Assembly (NCBI RefSeq): GCF_001854185.1
Contig: NZ_CP017603.1
Location: forward strand, 620,001-684,000
DNA length: 64,000 bases
Source: Clostridium formicaceticum
GTDB taxonomy: Bacteria > Bacillota > Clostridia > Peptostreptococcales > Natronincolaceae
Direction of reading: 5' to 3'
The position numbers and the translations under genes are program-made. Shown piece by piece: positions 8,024 to 16,178 of this stretch; positions within the stretch are counted from its first letter, which is position 1, and every line of letters begins with the position of its first letter. The notes beneath the pieces are model-generated. The model searched no databases and was not told the origin of the DNA. It saw only the letters and a program-made list of their open reading frames with translations.

Positions 8024-8805
8024 ATGGTGTGATAAATCTTCAGTTATGGCAAATGGCAGCATCTTATATCTTTATTGTTATTTTGCTATTTATCGTAAGG
8101 GCCAGAGGTATCTCAAGAGAAAAAGAAATTCTTATCTCTACTATAAGAATGACAATACAGCTTATATTAACAGGCTATATCCTTGTTTATCTATTTGATC
8201 ATATCAATCCACTATATACAATTATCGTGGTAGCAGTCATGGAGATATTTGCTATTTATAATATATTTAAAAGAGTAAAGGTCAAACTTTCAAAACCTCT
8301 TAAAAAGATTATTACTATTTCTATGCTATTTGGCACTTTATCAAGTCTTATCTATTTCTTATTTGTTGTAGTAAATATTTCTCCCTGGTATGATCCTAGA
8401 TATTTTATACCCATCGCAGGAATGCTTGTTGGGAATTCAATGACAGGCATCTCGCTTGGAGTTACAAGACTTGTAGATGGCATGCATGCTCAAAGACATC
8501 TTGTTGAATCGGCATTGATGCTTGGTGCAACCCCTAAAATAGCTGCAAAAGAAATTGTAGATAATGCTTTTGATGCTGCAATCCTTCCAACAATCAATTC
8601 TATGGTAGGCATGGGTATCGTATTTTTACCAGGGATGATGACAGGGCAGATTTTATCTGGCACCTCTCCTGTTACAGCTATCGAATACCAAATAGCAATT
8701 ATGCTTGGTATTCTTGGAAGTGTTGCACTAAGCGTTATATTATTTGTACAATTAGGCTATAAGACTTTCTTTAATGATCAGAGTCAGTTAATCATTGGTG
8801 ATTAA
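8020..8805 (+). CDS. FetB/UPF0014-family ABC permease
   Basis: Membrane subunit paired with the preceding ATPase; 261 residues with about seven helices. IAGMLVGNSMTGISLGVTRLVDGMHAQRHLVESALMLGATPKIAAKE is the hallmark of the YbbM/FetB family. E. coli FetAB has been linked to iron export and oxidative-stress resistance; the substrate here is inferred from family only. A terminator follows at 8830. Confidence 0.9.
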   Translation: MNGVINLQLWQMAASYIFIVILLFIVRARGISREKEILISTIRMTIQLILTGYILVYLFDHINPLYTIIVVAVMEIFAIYNIFKRVKVKLSKPLKKIITISMLFGTLSSLIYFLFVVVNISPWYDPRYFIPIAGMLVGNSMTGISLGVTRLVDGMHAQRHLVESALMLGATPKIAAKEIVDNAFDAAILPTINSMVGMGIVFLPGMMTGQILSGTSPVTAIEYQIAIMLGILGSVALSVILFVQLGYKTFFNDQSQLIIGD

Positions 8806-8829
8806 GCGTTAGTTTATTTAAATTTATAT

Positions 8830-8880
8830 AATAAAGCCCTTATATTGGATACTAAGCCTAATATGGGCTTTATTGTCTTT
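8830..8880 (+). terminator. Terminator of the PadR/FetAB-like operon
   Basis: Hairpin with arms AATAAAGCCC and GGGCTTTATT plus inner pairing ATATT/AATAT, followed by a T-rich tail. The rest of the intergenic region up to 9116 is AT-rich and shows nothing further that I can support. Confidence 0.85.
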
Positions 8881-9116
8881 TGTCCATTAGCATATTTATA
8901 TTTAAAATTTAAAAAATACAAGACATATAAAATGATATAATATATACTATAGCAAAGTATGATAGCATACCGAAGATATATCAAAAAAATCAATTTCGTA
9001 AGTAGTAATAATGATAGCTAAATTAAGAAAAAAGGTATAAATTAAATGAATAAAAGATCCAGTGAAAAGTAACGTGAAGACACGATTTATTTAATAACAA
9101 AGATAGGGGTAATAAC

Positions 9117-10832
9117 ATGGAAATAACGACTTATGATATATTTAGAAGTCTTTTAAACAACCTTGGAATCATTGTTCTCATAGCTTTTTTATTAACTAAG
9201 GTTCGACACTTCAAAAGCCTAGTTGCAGACAATGAAAGAATTGGGCTTAGGGGACAGCTTATCCTAATTATTATATTCGGACTTTTTGGTATACTTGCCA
9301 CATACAACGGATTTCCTGTTAAAGGAGCAATTGCCAATGCTAGAGTTGTTGGTGTGGTAACTGGAGGTATCATCGGTGGTCCTGTAGTTGGGCTAGGAGC
9401 AGGTCTAATAGCAGGTATACATCGTTACGCAATTGATATAGGCGGATTTACTGCTGTTGCCTGTGGAATAGCCACCATAATAGAAGGATATATGGGGGGA
9501 TATATAGGAGATTATATTAAAAAGAGACACAAAGGAAAAAATATAAAACCTACAACAGCTTTTTATATAGGAGTTGTTGCTGAACTTACTCAAATGGTCA
9601 TGATTCTACTTTTGGCAAAACCCTTCCATGAAGCCTTGGAATTAGTAAGGATGATAGCTATACCCATGACTGTACTAAATAGTTTAGGCATAGCTGTATT
9701 TATCATGGTAATTCAAAACATATATGGTGAAAAAGAACAAATTGCTGCCCAACAGGCTCAAAAAGCCCTGATCATTGCCAATAAAACACTTCCTTACTTT
9801 CGCCATGGCTTAGACTACGAATCAGCCCAATGGGCAGTGAAAGTAATTCACCAGTACAACGCGTCTGATGCTGTTGCAATAACTGACACAGAAAAGATAC
9901 TAGGTTTTGTAGGCCTTGGAGAAGATCACCATAAAGCTGGTATGGAAATAAAGATGTTTCTTACAAAACAAGTTATTGCAACTGGAAACTATAGTATAGG
10001 ACATACAAAATGTGAAATAGGTTGCAACCACGAGAGCTGCAAGCTAAGCTCTGCTGTCATGGTACCGTTGAAAAATAAAGATACCTCCATCGGATCTCTT
10101 GTATTTTTTAGCAAATCACCCCATGGTATTTCGTCAATAGATATGGAATTGGCCAGCGGTTTAGCCCAACTTTTTTCCACCCAGATAGAATTAAGTAATA
10201 TAGAAAAACAAAAAAGCGACTTAAGTAAAGCTGAACTTAGAGCTCTTCAAGCTCAAATTAATCCTCATTTCTTATTTAACGCAATAAACACTATCGTTTC
10301 TTTTATTAGAACAAAACCGGATAGTGCTAGAGAACTGTTACTGCACTTAGGTGATTTCTTTAGGAAAAACCTTCAAAGAACAACTGACCTTGTATCACTT
10401 AACACAGAGATAGAACATGTAAAATCTTATCTTGCTATAGAAAAAGCAAGGTTTGGTGAAAAACTAAATGTAGAATTTGATATCGTTGAAGGAGAAAGTT
10501 GCTTTGTGCCACCGTTAATCCTTCAGCCCCTTGTAGAAAACGCTATCAAACACGGATTATTACCAAAAAAAAGTGGCGGAAACATAAAAATAAGTGCTGG
10601 AAAACAAGGAAAAGATATGCTCATAGCTATTGTAGATAACGGTGTTGGGATAAAATACGCTTTAGATAAAGGCACAAAAAAAGGCTGTGGGATAGGTCTA
10701 TCAAATGTTAATGAAAGGCTGAAGAATCTGTATGGTGACAAGTACGCCATAGATATTAAAACAGAAGCTGGACAAGGAACAACAGTACTGCTTCGAATAC
10801 CTTTAGCACAAGGAGGATTGAAAAATGGATAA
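9117..10832 (+). CDS. LytS/BtsS-type sensor histidine kinase
   Basis: Membrane sensor kinase of 571 residues. The 5TM-5TMR_LYT sensor spans about 1-205, a GAF-like domain about 215-360, and the His_kinase domain carries ALQAQINPHFLFNAINTI with phospho-acceptor His384. The ATPase part has LVENAIKHG, DNGVGI and GIGLSNVNERL. Cysteines in CEIGCNHESC (299-308) of the GAF region might bind a metal or sense redox state (inference). The response regulator gene overlaps it by 8 bp, and a CstA carrier follows, as in pyruvate-sensing BtsSR-BtsT systems. Confidence 0.92.
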   Translation: MEITTYDIFRSLLNNLGIIVLIAFLLTKVRHFKSLVADNERIGLRGQLILIIIFGLFGILATYNGFPVKGAIANARVVGVVTGGIIGGPVVGLGAGLIAGIHRYAIDIGGFTAVACGIATIIEGYMGGYIGDYIKKRHKGKNIKPTTAFYIGVVAELTQMVMILLLAKPFHEALELVRMIAIPMTVLNSLGIAVFIMVIQNIYGEKEQIAAQQAQKALIIANKTLPYFRHGLDYESAQWAVKVIHQYNASDAVAITDTEKILGFVGLGEDHHKAGMEIKMFLTKQVIATGNYSIGHTKCEIGCNHESCKLSSAVMVPLKNKDTSIGSLVFFSKSPHGISSIDMELASGLAQLFSTQIELSNIEKQKSDLSKAELRALQAQINPHFLFNAINTIVSFIRTKPDSARELLLHLGDFFRKNLQRTTDLVSLNTEIEHVKSYLAIEKARFGEKLNVEFDIVEGESCFVPPLILQPLVENAIKHGLLPKKSGGNIKISAGKQGKDMLIAIVDNGVGIKYALDKGTKKGCGIGLSNVNERLKNLYGDKYAIDIKTEAGQGTTVLLRIPLAQGGLKNG

Positions 10833-11547
10833 ACTAAAAGCACTCCTAGTGGATGATGAAATGCCTGCTCGCGAAGAACTAAAGTATCTATTATCAAGGA
10901 ATGAAGATGTGGAAATTATCAAAGATGTAGATAACCTAGACGATGCCGTCATAGTGCTAAATACTCATCAGATAGATATTATTTTTTTAGATATTGAAAT
11001 AAACGATGACAATGGGATCGCGTTTGCTCAAATTATAAAATCAAGAGAAATTGCTATTATCTTTGCCACTGCCTACGATCAATATGCTGTTGAAGCCTTT
11101 TCTCTGAATGCAGTTGACTACTTGCTTAAACCATTTTCACAAGAGCGCGTAGATCAAAGCGTAGACAAGGCGGTAAAAAAACTGAGAAAAGATAAAACAA
11201 CAAAAAGACTTCTAAAAAAACTAACTTTTTGGAAAGGTGATAAGATGGTGGTGGTAGGGCCAGAGGATATCTTATACCTAACGGTTGATGATAGAAAGGT
11301 CATCATCGAAACTACAAAAGGTACACTAACAGATGCAGGACCACTACAGACAACCTATGAAAAACTAGACCCCTCTCTTTTTATTCGCACCCACAGGAGT
11401 TATATTGTAAACTTAGAAAAAATAGAAGAAATTATACCGTGGTTTAACAATACCTACATTTTAAAGATGGTAGGGCTTGAGGATACAGAAATTCCTGTTA
11501 GTAGAAGCTATCTGCAAGAATTCAAAAAAATAATAGGCGTTGTGTAA
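10825..11547 (+). CDS. LytTR-family response regulator
   Basis: Receiver domain with likely phosphorylation site Asp56 (IIFLDIEIND) and conserved Lys in DYLLKPF, followed by a LytTR DNA-binding domain (about 135-240, including IRTHRSYIVNLEKI). 240 residues, usual for the family. Cotranscribed with the kinase. The likely target is the cstA gene starting 112 bp downstream, by analogy with BtsR/YpdB systems. Confidence 0.93.
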   Translation: MDKLKALLVDDEMPAREELKYLLSRNEDVEIIKDVDNLDDAVIVLNTHQIDIIFLDIEINDDNGIAFAQIIKSREIAIIFATAYDQYAVEAFSLNAVDYLLKPFSQERVDQSVDKAVKKLRKDKTTKRLLKKLTFWKGDKMVVVGPEDILYLTVDDRKVIIETTKGTLTDAGPLQTTYEKLDPSLFIRTHRSYIVNLEKIEEIIPWFNNTYILKMVGLEDTEIPVSRSYLQEFKKIIGVV

Positions 11548-11659
11548 TGCATTTCATGTGCTTTATTATGTAACTCATGATAAATCTCAACAATTAGAAA
11601 ATAAGAATAAGTATAATTTACCTATATCACTTAAATTAAAATAAAAGGAGGATATAGCA

Positions 11660-13066
11660 ATGTACTCATTTTTATTATCAATTGTTGCACTTGTCTTAGG
11701 TTACTTTATTTATGGTAAGTTTGTTGAAAAAGTATTTGGTGTAAATGAAGAAAAAACTACGCCAGCAAATGAGCAAGAAGATGGTGTAGACTATGTGCCA
11801 ATGGATTGGAAAAAAATATTCCTAATCCAGTTTTTAAATATTGCAGGTCTTGGTCCTATATTTGGTGCTATTTCTGGAGCTCTTTGGGGACCTGCTGCAT
11901 TTTTATGGATTGTATTTGGTTCAATATTTGCCGGTGGCGTGCACGATTTCTTTTCAGGTATGCTTTCAATTCGTCATAAGGGTGCTAGTATATCAGAAAT
12001 TGTTGGTATTTATCTTGGTAACGCTGTCAAACAAGTTATGCGTGCTTTTTCTGTAATACTATTAATCCTAGTGGGAACAGTATTTATGACCGGCCCGGCA
12101 GGACTACTAGCTAACCTTACAGGTATTCATCTTTCTATTTGGGTAGCCATAATCATTGCTTACTATTTCCTAGCAACCATTTTACCTGTTGATAAAATCA
12201 TCGGTAAAATTTATCCACTATTTGGAGCCGCTCTAATCATTATGGCTGCTGGTATCGTAGGGGGACTAGTCTTTAAAGGGTACCAAATTCCAGAGATAAC
12301 CCTTCAAAACATGCATCCTAACAATCTTCCAATCTGGCCGCTATTATTCGTAACGATTGCCTGTGGTGCAATCAGTGGTTTCCATGCTACGCAATCACCG
12401 ATGATGGCCCGTTGTGTAACAAATGAAAAATACGGTAGAAGAATATTCTACGGTACAATGCTGGCAGAAGGTATTGTCGCTTTAATCTGGGCAGCAGCAG
12501 CCATGACTTTCTTTGGTGGTACTGAAGGGTTGCTGGCAGCAGGAACACCTGCAGTTGTTGTAAACGCTATCTCTAGAGAATTAATGGGGCCCATTGGTGG
12601 TTTCCTTGCCATGCTAGGTGTTATTGCAGCACCTATCACATCTGGTGACACTGCCTTTAGAAGTGCTAGACTTACAATTGCCGATTCCATTAATGTTACG
12701 CAAAAACCAATTGCAAAAAGGCTTTTATTAGCTACACCACTTTTTGTAATAGCTTATGGCTTAACATTAATTGACTTTACTATCATTTGGAGATACTTTG
12801 CTTGGTCCAACCAAACGTTAGCTATGATGGTTCTTTGGACATCTGCAGCTTATCTAGCAGTTAATAACAAGCTTCACTGGATTGCCACTATACCTGCTAC
12901 ATTTATGACGGCAGTTTCAGTGACCTATATACTACAAGCTCCAGAAGGTCTTAGTTTAGCTACCAGCATCTCATATCCAATGGGTATATCAGTAGCCCTA
13001 GCACTATTAGTAGGTTTCTTGCTGCTTGGTAAAAAACTGCCAGACAAAACAAAAATATCAGCATAA
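11660..13066 (+). CDS. CstA-family carrier, short form
   Basis: Membrane carrier of 468 residues with AAGGAGG 7-10 bases before the ATG. DGVDYVPMDWKKIFLIQFLNIAGLGPIFGAISGALWGP and GAISGFHATQSPMMARC are CstA hallmarks. CstA proteins import peptides or pyruvate. Placement behind a LytS/LytT pair favours pyruvate or a related small acid (inference). A longer paralogue is at 48036. Confidence 0.92.
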   Translation: MYSFLLSIVALVLGYFIYGKFVEKVFGVNEEKTTPANEQEDGVDYVPMDWKKIFLIQFLNIAGLGPIFGAISGALWGPAAFLWIVFGSIFAGGVHDFFSGMLSIRHKGASISEIVGIYLGNAVKQVMRAFSVILLILVGTVFMTGPAGLLANLTGIHLSIWVAIIIAYYFLATILPVDKIIGKIYPLFGAALIIMAAGIVGGLVFKGYQIPEITLQNMHPNNLPIWPLLFVTIACGAISGFHATQSPMMARCVTNEKYGRRIFYGTMLAEGIVALIWAAAAMTFFGGTEGLLAAGTPAVVVNAISRELMGPIGGFLAMLGVIAAPITSGDTAFRSARLTIADSINVTQKPIAKRLLLATPLFVIAYGLTLIDFTIIWRYFAWSNQTLAMMVLWTSAAYLAVNNKLHWIATIPATFMTAVSVTYILQAPEGLSLATSISYPMGISVALALLVGFLLLGKKLPDKTKISA

Positions 13067-13093
13067 TAATAAAAACCCCTTGCTTGGTCTGAT

Positions 13094-13260
13094 CTCAAAA
13101 AGTTAGACATATCGTTTTAAGCAGCTACTAAGGATTGAATCCTAAATCTAAAGGACTCAATCCTTTTAGTTTAATTTTTTCTTCATTCAATATGTATTGT
13201 GCCACAGAAACAAATGCTAAAGTTGAATCTATTCACTTTTAAAATTAAAATTATTAATTT
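13094..13260 (-). mobile_element. IS3-family (IS150-like) 3' remnant
   Basis: On the minus strand, a short open frame reads EEKIKLKGLSPLDLGFNP and stop, resembling the C-terminus of IS3-family OrfB (consensus RIKLKLKGLSPVEYR). It is followed by TGTCTAACTTTTTGAGATCA, which resembles an IS150-group terminal repeat. No upstream transposase is left. The arms AAGGATTGA/TCAATCCTT (13130-13165) also form a hairpin with a T-rich tail that could terminate cstA. Confidence 0.45.
13127..13178 (+). terminator. Hairpin terminator behind cstA
   Basis: ACTAAGGATTGA pairs with TCAATCCTTTTAGT around an inner TCCT/AGGA hairpin, followed by TTAATTTTTT. It probably derives from the insertion-sequence remnant that overlaps it. 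Confidence 0.55.
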
Positions 13261-13261
13261 A

Positions 13262-14125
13262 TCAGCGGTGTCTATGCAAAGTCACCACCACTAGTTCTGG
13301 TCGATTGAATACCCTCAATGGAAAAACGCTATTCCCTAGGCCTCGACTCACAACCATTGATGATGCTCCCTTATTATACATTCCATTCGTATACTTTGGA
13401 AATAAGCCTTGGTGTGGTGCAATCAGCCCTCCAATAAAGGGGATTCTAATTTGTCCCCCATGAGCATGCCCGCTAAAGATCAAATCAACATTCATATCTC
13501 TATAAATATCAAAGTGTTCCGGCCTATGAGAAAGCAAAATATTGAAATTTGTATCTACATCTTTAAACAATTCTTTAAGACTATTTTTAATATAATTACT
13601 ACTGTCAGCCCAAAGATAATTTCCTTCTCTCTGCAATATTGCAGGATCGGCTATCCCCATCAACCCTATTTTATCTCCATTTTCAATTAGCGCTACAAAT
13701 GCGTTATCAACAATTTGTACATTTAATTTTTCTAGCTCTCGTTTTAATAGATCATATTTTCCTGACAATTCCTCATGATTGCCTGAAACATAGTATATAG
13801 GTGCTATCATGTTTATTTGTTTCACGAACTTCACTGCTATGTCAATGCTGGTATTTCGCCTATCAATCAAATCTCCAGTAATTACAATAATATTGGGATT
13901 AATTTCTTTTATTTTCTTCGAGAGTCTTCCATGATAATCCTTATTATGCAAGTCGGAAACTTGAACAATAACATAATCCTCAAAATTTCTAGGGAGCTTT
14001 GCATCTTCGTATCGATGCTTTGTGATGACAACAGCATTATTCTGCCATAGACAAAATACGATGAATCCTATCGTGATAAAAAATAGTATTAAAAAGAACT
14101 TTCTTCCTTTTGGCTCAATTTTCAT
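13262..14125 (-). CDS. Membrane-anchored metallophosphoesterase
   Basis: Calcineurin-like phosphoesterase of 287 residues with one N-terminal membrane helix (about 10-28). Metal-binding motifs in order: VSDLHN, GDLIDRR, SGNHE and FSGHAHGGQ. The layout resembles YkuE/YaeI-type enzymes, some of which act on lipid A precursors or other phospholipid-like substrates; the substrate here is unknown. Good ribosome binding site GGGGTGAAG. Downstream gene of a loose minus-strand group. Confidence 0.9.
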   Translation of the reverse strand: MKIEPKGRKFFLILFFITIGFIVFCLWQNNAVVITKHRYEDAKLPRNFEDYVIVQVSDLHNKDYHGRLSKKIKEINPNIIVITGDLIDRRNTSIDIAVKFVKQINMIAPIYYVSGNHEELSGKYDLLKRELEKLNVQIVDNAFVALIENGDKIGLMGIADPAILQREGNYLWADSSNYIKNSLKELFKDVDTNFNILLSHRPEHFDIYRDMNVDLIFSGHAHGGQIRIPFIGGLIAPHQGLFPKYTNGMYNKGASSMVVSRGLGNSVFPLRVFNRPELVVVTLHRHR

Positions 14126-14150
14126 GAAAAGACTTCACCCCAATACTGTC

Positions 14151-14171
14151 ATACTAAAATTATTTTAGTAT
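14151..14171. repeat. Short perfect inverted repeat
   Basis: ATACTAAAAT-T-ATTTTAGTAT lies between the acetyltransferase and the phosphoesterase genes. It may be a weak terminator or an operator. Confidence 0.4.
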
Positions 14172-14192
14172 ATATCTCTAAGTACATTATTT

Positions 14193-14747
14193 TTAAACTT
14201 GTTTAATTATTTTTGCAGGATTTCCACCTATCACAATATTATCTGGTACATCTTTTGTTACCACTGTGCCAGAAGCAATAACGACATTATTGCCTATTTT
14301 TACGCCAGGGTTTATAATAACCCTCCCACCAATCCAAACATTATCACCAATGCTTACTGGTATTCCGTATTCCGCCCCCGATACTCTTTCATTTGGATCT
14401 AATGGGTGGGTTGCCGTATATATATGTACACCTGGTGCAATAAAACAATTATCACCTATTCGAATTTCACAAACATCTAAAAATACACAATCAAAATTAG
14501 CAAAGAAATTCTCACCAACGTGTATATTGTAGCCATAATCACAACGAAATGTTGGTTCTATATATATATTTCTTCCAGTTGAACCCAACAGTTCTTGCAA
14601 TAATGCCACTCTTTTGCTCTGATCCGTTTCTAATGTTTGATTGTATAGTCTCGTTAATCTTCGAGCATTTAGTCTTTCCTTTACTAGCTCCGGATCAGTT
14701 GCATTGTAAAGTTCACCATTTGCCATTTTTTCTTTTTCTGTTTTCAT
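14193..14747 (-). CDS. Maltose/galactoside O-acetyltransferase family protein
   Basis: Left-handed beta-helix (hexapeptide repeat) acetyltransferase of 184 residues. It has the N-terminal Mac domain (about 8-60, [21 protein letters not shown]), catalytic His in [13 protein letters not shown], and the C-terminal [28 protein letters not shown]. Uses acetyl-CoA to acetylate sugar hydroxyls. Start preceded by GGAG. Sugar specificity cannot be read from sequence. Confidence 0.92.
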   Translation of the reverse strand: MKTEKEKMANGELYNATDPELVKERLNARRLTRLYNQTLETDQSKRVALLQELLGSTGRNIYIEPTFRCDYGYNIHVGENFFANFDCVFLDVCEIRIGDNCFIAPGVHIYTATHPLDPNERVSGAEYGIPVSIGDNVWIGGRVIINPGVKIGNNVVIASGTVVTKDVPDNIVIGGNPAKIIKQV

Positions 14748-14792
14748 TTTTCAACAGCTCCTTATTAAATATAAGCATAAAAACTCTCTTTT

Positions 14793-15542
14793 TTACTTCA
14801 TTAATATATCTAACATTTTTTTAGTGTTATTTAAAAAGTCCCTCATAATCTGATAATGCTCTGTTTCTTCGTATTTAACTTTTTTAAAACTTTCTTTTAT
14901 TTCGTAAATAACAGCATCTGGATATGCCATGATGATTGGAGAATGGGTTGCGATTATAAACTGGCTTCCCTGCTGTACTAATTCATGTATTCTAGCAATC
15001 ATAGCCATTTGTCTTGTAGGAGATAAGGCAGCCTCTGGCTCATCTAATATATATACGCCTTCTCCTCGAAATTTATTTATAAACAAAGAAAAAAACGCTT
15101 CTCCGTGGGATTGCTGGTGCAATGAACATCCACCATAGAAATCAATAATCCTCGGACCTCCTCCACCCCTATCTAATTCATCAATATTAGTTGCCACATT
15201 ATAAAAACTTTCTGCCCGAAGAAAAAAACCGTCTTTGGGTTTATTCACGCCTTTAATTAGCTTAATATAATGATGTAAGTCTGAATGTGTATCCATAGAT
15301 GCAAAATTAAAGTTTTTTGTTCCACCTTCTGGGTTAAAACCGTATGCTGTTGCAACCGCTTCTAAAATCGTTGACTTTCCAGTTCCATTTTCCCCCACAA
15401 TAAATGTAACCTTAGGATGAAATTTTAAATGAAATAAATTATAAATGGCCGGAAGACAAAATGGATATTTAGTAAATTCAGCTATTTTACCTCGTTGCAA
15501 TTCCACACTTCTAATATATTGATTGATGGTATCTAAATTCAT
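14793..15542 (-). CDS. AAA/ABC-type ATPase (COG3910-like)
   Basis: Soluble ATPase of about 249 residues. Walker A is VGENGTGKST, the SGGE-like region is QQSHGEAFFSLF, Walker B is VYILDEPEAALS, and the His switch is IATHSP. Resembles predicted ATPases related to SMC/RecF and OLD-type proteins, but has no nuclease domain. I place the start at MNLDTINQY, 7-10 bases after TAGGAGAG. Its cellular role is unknown. Confidence 0.85.
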   Translation of the reverse strand: MNLDTINQYIRSVELQRGKIAEFTKYPFCLPAIYNLFHLKFHPKVTFIVGENGTGKSTILEAVATAYGFNPEGGTKNFNFASMDTHSDLHHYIKLIKGVNKPKDGFFLRAESFYNVATNIDELDRGGGGPRIIDFYGGCSLHQQSHGEAFFSLFINKFRGEGVYILDEPEAALSPTRQMAMIARIHELVQQGSQFIIATHSPIIMAYPDAVIYEIKESFKKVKYEETEHYQIMRDFLNNTKKMLDILMK

Positions 15543-15581
15543 AAACACTCTCCTAAAGCCATTCAACTTAAGAATCGATAT

Positions 15582-15632
15582 CTATTTACGCTTCTTAGGT
15601 CTATTTTTTACTTTTTTAATTCTTCTAGACAT
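15582..15632 (-). CDS. Possible tiny basic peptide, 16 residues
   Basis: ATG at 15632 with GAAGGATGA about 7 bases upstream reads MSRRIKKVKNRPKKRK then stop. Eleven of 16 residues are Lys or Arg. It lies between a hairpin (15634-15675) and the ATPase gene on the same strand. It may be a leader peptide or chance; no homologue is known to me. Confidence 0.25.
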   Translation of the reverse strand: MSRRIKKVKNRPKKRK

Positions 15633-15633
15633 A

Positions 15634-15675
15634 AAAATCATCCTTCAGGTAAATTTTACCACAAAGGATGATTTC
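15634..15675. terminator. Hairpin upstream of the ATPase gene
   Basis: AAATCATCCTT pairs with AAGGATGATTT, enclosing a second pairing GGTAAA/TTTACC. It lacks a long T-run, so it could be an attenuator, an operator or a weak terminator. Confidence 0.45.
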
Positions 15676-16046
15676 GATTCAAATTTATTCAAGTTAATTT
15701 AACTTTTTTAAAAACAGTTCATCTTTTTTAAAACGGTTTAATTTTTTTTAAGCCAACAAATGTATAAACATATTAATCTCCGCTCCATCCATCCCCCTCA
15801 AACCATTGAAACTTCGTTGCCATTTTCTGTTAAAATATTAAAGTCAACTCCAGATTTCCATTCTTCTTTTCTATTTTTTAGCCCATAATCCTTAATTCTT
15901 GACCCTATTTATGATAATAAAGTCGGCTCCAAATAGGGGTAAGGTGCAAGGAAAAAGGAGTAAAGATTCAATTTCTAATGTCTTTAATCAATACTCCTTT
16001 CAATATTCTTTTCATCTATTTTCCAATCAACAGTTCTTTCAATGCC

Positions 16047-16076
16047 TTTAAAATCAATACTTTTATCTATTCTTTT
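16047..16076 (+). repeat. 30-bp direct repeat, left copy
   Basis: Identical to 18648-18677; begins TTTAAAATCAATAC and abuts the left IS66 terminus exactly. Much longer than the 8-bp duplication usual for IS66. Confidence 0.85.
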
Positions 16077-16178
16077 GTAAGCGCCAAGGAATTAACGTAT
16101 AGAAATCCAATTTAATAGCTGATAAAATAAATCCAGTAGAAGTTAGATATGTTGCTAACTCTACTGGATTCTATATTT

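Noticed and set aside
15966-16045. TCAAT-rich repeated stretch considered as a CRISPR array (also 43970-44060)
   Set aside because: The units vary in length and sequence, there are no constant repeats with unique spacers, and no cas genes occur.
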